DNA from: an uncultured Gammaproteobacteria bacterium
Lineage (GTDB): Bacteria; Pseudomonadota; Gammaproteobacteria; Steroidobacterales; JABDMI01
Length of the DNA: 10,384 bases
Assembly: GCA_938039225.1 (NCBI GenBank)
Contig: CALHVH010000094.1
Coordinates: 1-10,384, forward strand
Direction: 5' to 3'
The notes below the pieces were generated by a model. That model was not told where the DNA came from and ran no database searches. It saw only the letters and a program-made list of their open reading frames with translations. Numbering within the stretch: position 1 is the stretch's first letter; every line of letters starts with the position of its first letter. A program made the translations under genes and the position numbers. Of the stretch, positions 6,177-10,384 are shown piece by piece.

Positions 6177-6899
6177 TTATGCGATTTCCGCAGATTCCTC
6201 AGTATCAGAATCGGTTTGAATATCCGAATTTTCTTTTAATGCTTTAGATGCAATTCGAGTGATAACAATGGTAATTATAACAGTTGCTATTAAACCAGCT
6301 ATTTTGAACCACTGTTGAGCTGGTGATTGAGCAATGTCGCCACCAAACAGATTTTGTAAATTACTGGCAATTGAGCCTAGGTATACATATAAAAACGAAC
6401 CTGGCATGATTCCAATAAAAGTTGCAATACTAAAATCGCGTAATTTTATTTTAGTGATTCCGTATACATAATTAATTAATGAAAATGGGAAAACTGGAGA
6501 CAAGCGAGTAAGAAATACAATTAAAAAACCTTTATTTGAAACGGCTTCATCTAGGCTAGTAAAGTTTTTCATTTTTTCTGCTTTTGAAACTACCCAGTCT
6601 CGTAAAAAACTACGTCCAATAATAAATGCGATTGTTGCACCCAGTGTTGCGGTTATTATTACTAATAACCAACCTTGAAATAATCCAAAAAGATAGCCAG
6701 CGGCTAAACTGAAGATTGAAGCGGGTAGGGACAGAACAATAGCCGCTATATACAAAAGTGCAAAAACAATCCAGGCAAAAGTTTTATTGGCTTCTACCCA
6801 TAATAAAGCAGATTGTAAGTACTCACCTAGTGGCAGAGTAAACGCCGCTGTAACTAATGCAGCAATGACTGCAATGAGAATAAGAATTTTTTTGTTCAT
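6177..6899 (-). CDS. TVP38/TMEM64 (VTT/DedA-like) membrane protein
   Basis: The 240-residue inner-membrane protein has hydrophobic segments near 4-24, 41-60, 63-95, 124-145, 155-178 and 197-217. The family signature is clear: FLTRLSPVFPFSLINYVYG at 129-147 and GIMPGSFLYVYLGS at 163-176, which form the re-entrant, conserved core of the VTT domain. The C-terminus (about 221-240) is hydrophilic and acidic. VTT/DedA relatives are linked to lipid scrambling or flipping and membrane homeostasis, and TVP38 genes commonly accompany arsenosugar gene sets. Here it might move a lipid-linked or arsenic-containing product across the membrane (inference). The start lies 4 bases after the stop of the upstream glycosyltransferase, so translational coupling is likely. 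Confidence 0.9.
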   Translation of the reverse strand: MNKKILILIAVIAALVTAAFTLPLGEYLQSALLWVEANKTFAWIVFALLYIAAIVLSLPASIFSLAAGYLFGLFQGWLLVIITATLGATIAFIIGRSFLRDWVVSKAEKMKNFTSLDEAVSNKGFLIVFLTRLSPVFPFSLINYVYGITKIKLRDFSIATFIGIMPGSFLYVYLGSIASNLQNLFGGDIAQSPAQQWFKIAGLIATVIITIVITRIASKALKENSDIQTDSDTEESAEIA

Positions 6900-6903
6900 A
6901 GCT

Positions 6904-7578
6904 TTACACTTCGTTAATTAATTTTTTTAAATGAAAAAGGGCTTTGGAACGATTTGAATGCAAATTAAGTTCTTTTTTGATCTCGTTTAATGACATTAAA
7001 TCATCCAAATCGCTTAGCTTTTGCATAAGTTTGACAGAAAGACCTTGTTTAGCACCTAAAGATTTCAGCTCCTTACAAACTTTTTTTGTGCTCCATGTCA
7101 CAGTATCTAAGTTCTTCCAAGCGATACGACTGGCCATGACTACAACTCCTCCGTCAGTTGCGGGTAAATACACCTGATCATGGTCATTTAAGGCTTTTTT
7201 TACAGCATATAAATCTTTTATACTTAATAAAGGTGCATCTGTACCAATATATATACATTGTGTGATTCCAAGCATCCTTACCTCAGAATCAATTTGTTCT
7301 AGTCGTTGGCCTAATTCTCCAGCTAATTGAGGTATGACTATGACTTCACGCTGACACTGTTCACTAGCCCAAATAGCATCTTCCGTACATGATGGAGAGA
7401 TAATTAAGGGTCCTTTCCATTTATTAACGGTTTCTAAAGTGCGTTCTAATAATAATTGAGCAATCACAAAGGCCCTTTCAGGGCCAATATCTGCTGCGAG
7501 CCGTTGCTTACCTTGACCAATATGTGGGCGTTTTGCAAAAACAATGAGAGCTGTTTGAGGAGTTTTCGATTTTGACAT
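6904..7578 (-). CDS. DUF2064/TIGR04282 family glycosyltransferase, first gene of the arsenic operon
   Basis: The 224-residue protein has the GT-A/nucleotidyltransferase-like motifs of TIGR04282: FAKRPHIGQGKQRL at 14-27 (usual form FAKxPxPGxVKTRL), GELGQRL at 87-93, GTDAPLL at 112-118 and PATDGGVVVMA at 139-149, with W162 in the expected later position. The family is named for co-occurrence with arsenosugar radical SAM genes and often sits beside a TIGR04283 partner, as here. The exact reaction is not known. The region beyond about 200 is basic and poorly conserved. A good ribosome site (TAGGA at 7586-7590 region) lies 7 bases before ATG 7578. As the first gene of six, its upstream 90 bases, shared with ada, must hold the operon promoter. 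Confidence 0.85.
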   Translation of the reverse strand: MSKSKTPQTALIVFAKRPHIGQGKQRLAADIGPERAFVIAQLLLERTLETVNKWKGPLIISPSCTEDAIWASEQCQREVIVIPQLAGELGQRLEQIDSEVRMLGITQCIYIGTDAPLLSIKDLYAVKKALNDHDQVYLPATDGGVVVMASRIAWKNLDTVTWSTKKVCKELKSLGAKQGLSVKLMQKLSDLDDLMSLNEIKKELNLHSNRSKALFHLKKLINEV

Positions 7579-7621
7579 AAGGCTATCCTAACTGATAAGC
7601 GTCAGGAGTAAAAATTCGGTG

Positions 7622-7649
7622 TTAATTTTTCGGTGGCGGAAAATTTTAA
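7622..7649. promoter_or_regulatory. Imperfect inverted repeat in the divergent arsenic operon/ada promoter region
   Basis: In the 90-base gap between the two divergent genes, arms TTAATTTTTC (7622-7631) and GAAAATTTTAA (7639-7649) are nearly inverted copies around a GC-rich centre (GGTGGCG). It ends 19 bases before the ada ATG and about 43 bases before the operon's first ATG, a good place for an operator or activator site. I see no convincing -35/-10 pair on either strand and no close match to the E. coli Ada box. The regulator is unknown, and no ArsR gene is in the window. Confidence 0.3.
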
Positions 7650-7668
7650 ATTCATCTAACCTTATTGC

Positions 7669-8709
7669 ATGAATCAATTAAGTGAATCTGCAAAATTTAA
7701 TGCGTTTATGCAAAGAGATGCCAATTTTGATGGGGTCTTTATAACGGGTGTTCGAACCACAGGCATATTCTGTAAACCCAGTTGTACTGCTCGTAAACCT
7801 TTAAAAAAGAACATTGAGTTTTTTGATAACACAGCGGGTGCTTTGCAAGCTGGTTATCGACCTTGCAAACGGTGTACGCCATTGACCACAGGTTTGCAAA
7901 TTCCCGATGATATTAAGCTGCTCCTTGCTGAGGTAGAAAAAGAACCTGAAAAAGCATGGAAAGATTGGCAGCTTCGCGAAATGGGTTTACAGCCTTCTAA
8001 GGTTAGACGATGGTTTCAAAAAAATTATGCGATGACTTTTCATGCTTATTCACGTTTACGTCGTTTAGGACAAGCTATGCAACATATGAAATTGGGCGAT
8101 AATATTACTAAGTCTATGGATTATTCTGGTTATGAATCTGAAAGCGGTTTCCGTTCAGCGTTTAAAAAATACTTTGGTAATGCGCCTGGTCAAGTACCAG
8201 AGAAAAATCCAATGTATGTTAATCGCATAGCTACACCCTTAGGGCCAATGCTTATTTGTAGTAATGATGATGGTTTACATTTATTAGAGTTTGTAGACAG
8301 ACGCATGTTAGAAACTCAAATTAAGCGGGTAGCGAAATATACCAAGTGTTTTTTTGTACCGGGTGAACATAAAGTAATGCGACAGGTAGAAAAGCAATTA
8401 ACGGCTTATTTTACTGGTGAATTAAAAGGGTTTGATTTGCCAATACAGCTATTAGGAACAGAGTTTCAAAAGCAAGTTTGGAATGCTTTGTTGGAAATTC
8501 CTTACGGAGAAACTCGTAGTTATGCTCAGCAAGCTGAAAATATCGGAAATCCAAAAGCGGTTCGTGCAGTGGGTACTGCCAATGGAGATAATCGTTTTGC
8601 TATTGTTATTCCATGTCACCGTGTGATTGGGGCAGATGGAAAATTAACGGGTTACGGTGGCGGTCTATGGCGAAAGGAAAAGTTACTGCAAATTGAAAAA
8701 AAAACTTGA
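7669..8709 (+). CDS. ada: Ada: bifunctional DNA alkylation repair protein and transcriptional activator
   Basis: The 346-residue protein has the full three-part Ada layout (E. coli Ada is 354). The N-terminal zinc domain has C35, C39, C66 and C69 in FCKPSC and CKRC. C35 corresponds to the cysteine that takes methyl groups from phosphotriesters and switches Ada to an activator. Residues about 80-178 form the AraC-type helix-turn-helix region, ending in GYESESGFRSAFKKYFG. The C-terminal methyltransferase domain (about 183-342) carries the catalytic IPCHRV with C316, which repairs O6-methylguanine. The start at 7669 aligns well with E. coli Ada, although no clear Shine-Dalgarno site is seen. It is divergent from the arsenic operon and convergent with the downstream lipoprotein gene, its stop 8 bases from the other. 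No alkB or alkA neighbour is visible. All key residues are intact. Confidence 0.95.
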   Translation: MNQLSESAKFNAFMQRDANFDGVFITGVRTTGIFCKPSCTARKPLKKNIEFFDNTAGALQAGYRPCKRCTPLTTGLQIPDDIKLLLAEVEKEPEKAWKDWQLREMGLQPSKVRRWFQKNYAMTFHAYSRLRRLGQAMQHMKLGDNITKSMDYSGYESESGFRSAFKKYFGNAPGQVPEKNPMYVNRIATPLGPMLICSNDDGLHLLEFVDRRMLETQIKRVAKYTKCFFVPGEHKVMRQVEKQLTAYFTGELKGFDLPIQLLGTEFQKQVWNALLEIPYGETRSYAQQAENIGNPKAVRAVGTANGDNRFAIVIPCHRVIGADGKLTGYGGGLWRKEKLLQIEKKT

Positions 8710-8719
8710 GTAAGTTTTT
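8700..8719. terminator. Bidirectional AT-rich hairpin covering two convergent stop codons
   Basis: AAAAACTT (8700-8707), loop GAGT, and AAGTTTTT (8712-8719) form a perfect 8-bp stem. It overlaps the last codons of ada (stop 8707-8709) and of the convergent lipoprotein gene (stop 8718-8720). On the minus strand it is followed by TTTT, and on the plus strand by ATTTCTTT. The stem has only two G-C pairs, so it may be a weak but shared terminator. Confidence 0.5.
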
Positions 8720-9386
8720 ATTTCTTTAAATCGGAAAAAGCATGCTGCCATTGAGTTGTAATATCAAAGAACAAGGTGTATTCCTCAAGCGTTTGCTGAT
8801 TTCCTACATGCATTGTTTCAAATACTTTGTTTTTTTCGTTAATAATGCCTTGGCCTTTTACTTGCAATCCATTCAGTTGTAAAAAGGTATATAGCTCTTC
8901 AGTTGTATATACCGTGTAAGCAGTTTCTACGCTTTGTCCATCACCGCTATTACTAATAGAGTGGAGTAATCCTTCAAGTATTTCTTCGTGCAGGTAGGCC
9001 TTTTCATCCAGCTTTAAGGCCTTGGCGCATACTACGCTGACATAATGTCCACCTAGGCTGATAAAGTTTTTTGATAAAAATTCTTCCGCAGAATCTAGAC
9101 ACAATTGGAATTGATCATTCCCATATAGTTTGAATATATCTTCAACTTGTTTGCGTTCATCAGAGCCATAGGGTTGATAGTATGAACTTTTAGTAAAAGC
9201 TTTTCTAAGATCTGAGTAGTTGAGTGTGACGTCATCGACTTGAGCGCGAGCTTTTAACGCCAAATATGCCTCATCCACATTCACTGAATTTTTTGTTATT
9301 GTTTTTTCAGTAATGTTATTTATTGGCGCACTACTACAAGCTATTAAGAAACTTAGTAATATTAAAATTAATACATTATTTTTCAT
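8718..9386 (-). CDS. Putative outer-membrane lipoprotein, DUF4919-like
   Basis: The 222-residue protein starts with a typical lipoprotein signal: KNN, a hydrophobic run, then FLIAC with C17 as the lipidated cysteine, followed by Ser-Ser (no Asp at +2, so outer membrane is favoured). The rest is soluble and mostly helical, with a YSDLRKAFTKSSYYQPYG block at 57-74 and a helical repeat-like middle (KLYGNDQFQLCLDSAEEFL). It ends with a beta-rich part including VYTTEELYTFLQ and LFFDITTQW. This resembles DUF4919 proteins as I recall them; the family function is unknown. It starts 10 bases after the ispB stop and has no visible ribosome site, so it probably relies on ispB translation or transcript. 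Three further cysteines (C98, C120 and C17 apart) give no known metal motif. Confidence 0.72.
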   Translation of the reverse strand: MKNNVLILILLSFLIACSSAPINNITEKTITKNSVNVDEAYLALKARAQVDDVTLNYSDLRKAFTKSSYYQPYGSDERKQVEDIFKLYGNDQFQLCLDSAEEFLSKNFISLGGHYVSVVCAKALKLDEKAYLHEEILEGLLHSISNSGDGQSVETAYTVYTTEELYTFLQLNGLQVKGQGIINEKNKVFETMHVGNQQTLEEYTLFFDITTQWQHAFSDLKK

Positions 9387-9396
9387 ATATAACTAT

Positions 9397-10371
9397 TTAA
9401 AAACTTCGACTAATTGAAAAATCGGCCAGCTCCAAGAGCACATTTTTATACTCAGAATGAGCCAGACCACGCAGACTGTCTTTTGCTTTAGCTGCAGCTT
9501 CTTGAGCTTTTTTAGCGGTATAGTCTAAAGCATCGGTTTTTTGTATTATATGTAAAGCAGACTCTAGATTAGCCTTATCGCCATGTTCAATAGCGGCTTT
9601 GAGAATTTGTTTGTCTTGTTCTGAACATTGTTCCAGAGCGCGAATTAATGGAAGGGTTGGTTTTCCCTCAGCTAAATCGTCACCCAAGGATTTACCCAGT
9701 TCATTGGCATCTGCTTGATAATCTAATAAGTCATCCACTAATTGAAAGGCAAAACCTAAGTGCGTGCCATAGTCCGACAAGGCCACTCGTGTGGCATCAT
9801 CAGCATTAGCAAGGATTGCAGCAATTTCAGTTCCCGCAGAAAATAATGTCGCTGTTTTTCTATCGATGACGGCGTTGTATTCTTCTTCGGTGGTTTCTGC
9901 ATTTTGCACATTCAGAAGCTGTAAAACTTCACCTTCCGCAATACGGTTAGTGGCGTGTGCCAGTCGTTCAAGAATAGGTAAACTTTCCAAGGTCACCATC
10001 ATCTGGAAACTACGCGAGTAAAGAAAATCTCCAACTAAGACGCTGGCCGCATTACCAAAAAGATTATTGGCTGTGGGCTCGCCTCGACGTAGTTCCGATT
10101 CATCCACAACATCGTCATGTAATAAGGTGGCTGTATGAATAAATTCGATAATCGCTGAGGCTGCTATATGTTGCTTGCCTTGATAGCCGCAAGCCTTGGC
10201 CGCGAGTAGCACTAAAATTGGGCGCAAACGTTTTCCGCCGCTGTGGATAATATGTTTGGATATTTGGTTAATTAGAAAGACATCAGACTGCAATTGTTCC
10301 ACGATTAAATCGTTAACTGCGCTGAAGTCGTCATTTATTAAATTAACTGCGTTTTCTATTGCCGTACTCAA
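9397..10371 (-). CDS. ispB: Octaprenyl (polyprenyl) diphosphate synthase
   Basis: The 324-residue trans-prenyltransferase is close in length to E. coli IspB (323). It condenses isopentenyl diphosphate units onto an allylic diphosphate to make the long side chain of ubiquinone and menaquinone. Motifs in order are GGKRLRP at 45-51, the first Asp-rich motif DDVVD at 86-90, LRRG at 94-97, GDFLYS at 114-119, EGEVLQL at 146-152, FQLVDDLLDY at 209-218 with the second Asp-rich DDLLD at 213-217, and GKSLGDDLAEGKPTLP at 226-241. The start is TTG at 10371, supported by an AGGA site 6 bases upstream and by alignment with the IspB N-terminus. The open frame continues past the window edge, so an earlier start cannot be fully ruled out. 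It is followed after 10 bases by the DUF4919-like gene, probably one operon. Confidence 0.93.
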   Translation of the reverse strand: MSTAIENAVNLINDDFSAVNDLIVEQLQSDVFLINQISKHIIHSGGKRLRPILVLLAAKACGYQGKQHIAASAIIEFIHTATLLHDDVVDESELRRGEPTANNLFGNAASVLVGDFLYSRSFQMMVTLESLPILERLAHATNRIAEGEVLQLLNVQNAETTEEEYNAVIDRKTATLFSAGTEIAAILANADDATRVALSDYGTHLGFAFQLVDDLLDYQADANELGKSLGDDLAEGKPTLPLIRALEQCSEQDKQILKAAIEHGDKANLESALHIIQKTDALDYTAKKAQEAAAKAKDSLRGLAHSEYKNVLLELADFSISRSF

Positions 10372-10377
10372 TGTTTT

Positions 10378-10381
10378 TCCT
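10378..10381 (-). promoter_or_regulatory. ispB: Ribosome binding site supporting a TTG start for ispB
   Basis: On the minus strand AGGA is followed by AAAACA and then TTG, an ideal 6-base spacing. No ATG or GTG lies at the right distance, so this site decides the start. A TTG start lowers translation, which is reasonable for a low-demand essential enzyme. Confidence 0.65.
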
Positions 10382-10384
10382 AAG

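Noticed and set aside
6944..7177. Plus-strand open frame antisense to the TIGR04282 gene
   Set aside because: Shadow of a gene with family motifs in the opposite strand.
9791..10021. Plus-strand open frame antisense to ispB
   Set aside because: Shadow of ispB, which has all prenyl synthase motifs.

Overview
The window looks like chromosomal DNA of an AT-rich, probably marine gammaproteobacterium. The evidence is an IspB-type polyprenyl synthase of Enterobacteria-like length, a three-domain Ada protein, two proteins with lipobox signal peptides, and overall gene styles that fit that class. The taxon is inferred from protein resemblance only. No tRNA, rRNA, CRISPR array, transposase or phage gene was seen.

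Layout. Bases 1-229 hold the 3' end of a DUF2461-type gene (+). Bases 246-270 are a strong intrinsic terminator acting on the minus strand. It ends a two-gene minus-strand unit: a DUF6502-type putative DNA-binding protein (679-1524) followed by a 95-residue lipoprotein-like protein (355-642) carrying four copies of the motif KIIVNG. A 314-base AT-rich gap (1525-1838) holds the likely promoter of that pair and a 16-bp palindrome just after the next operon.

Bases 1839-7578 are a compact six-gene minus-strand operon. In transcription order it encodes a DUF2064/TIGR04282-type nucleotidyl/glycosyltransferase, a TVP38/TMEM64 membrane protein, a MerA/Lpd-like flavin disulfide oxidoreductase, a TIGR04283-type family 2 glycosyltransferase, the arsenite S-adenosylmethionine methyltransferase ArsM, and a radical SAM protein with a SPASM-like cysteine-rich C-terminus. 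The two glycosyltransferase families and ArsM are the known companions of arsenosugar biosynthesis, so the operon probably turns arsenite into a methylated organoarsenical sugar or a related product. The radical SAM enzyme does not show the usual ArsS features, so the product may differ from the standard one.

Divergent from this operon, across a 90-base promoter region, is ada (7669-8709, +), the alkylation-damage repair protein and regulator. It converges on a minus-strand pair, ispB (9397-10371) followed by a DUF4919-like lipoprotein (8718-9386). An AT-rich hairpin covers both converging stop codons.

The least explained parts are the DUF6502/KIIVNG-repeat lipoprotein pair and the non-standard radical SAM gene in the arsenic operon.
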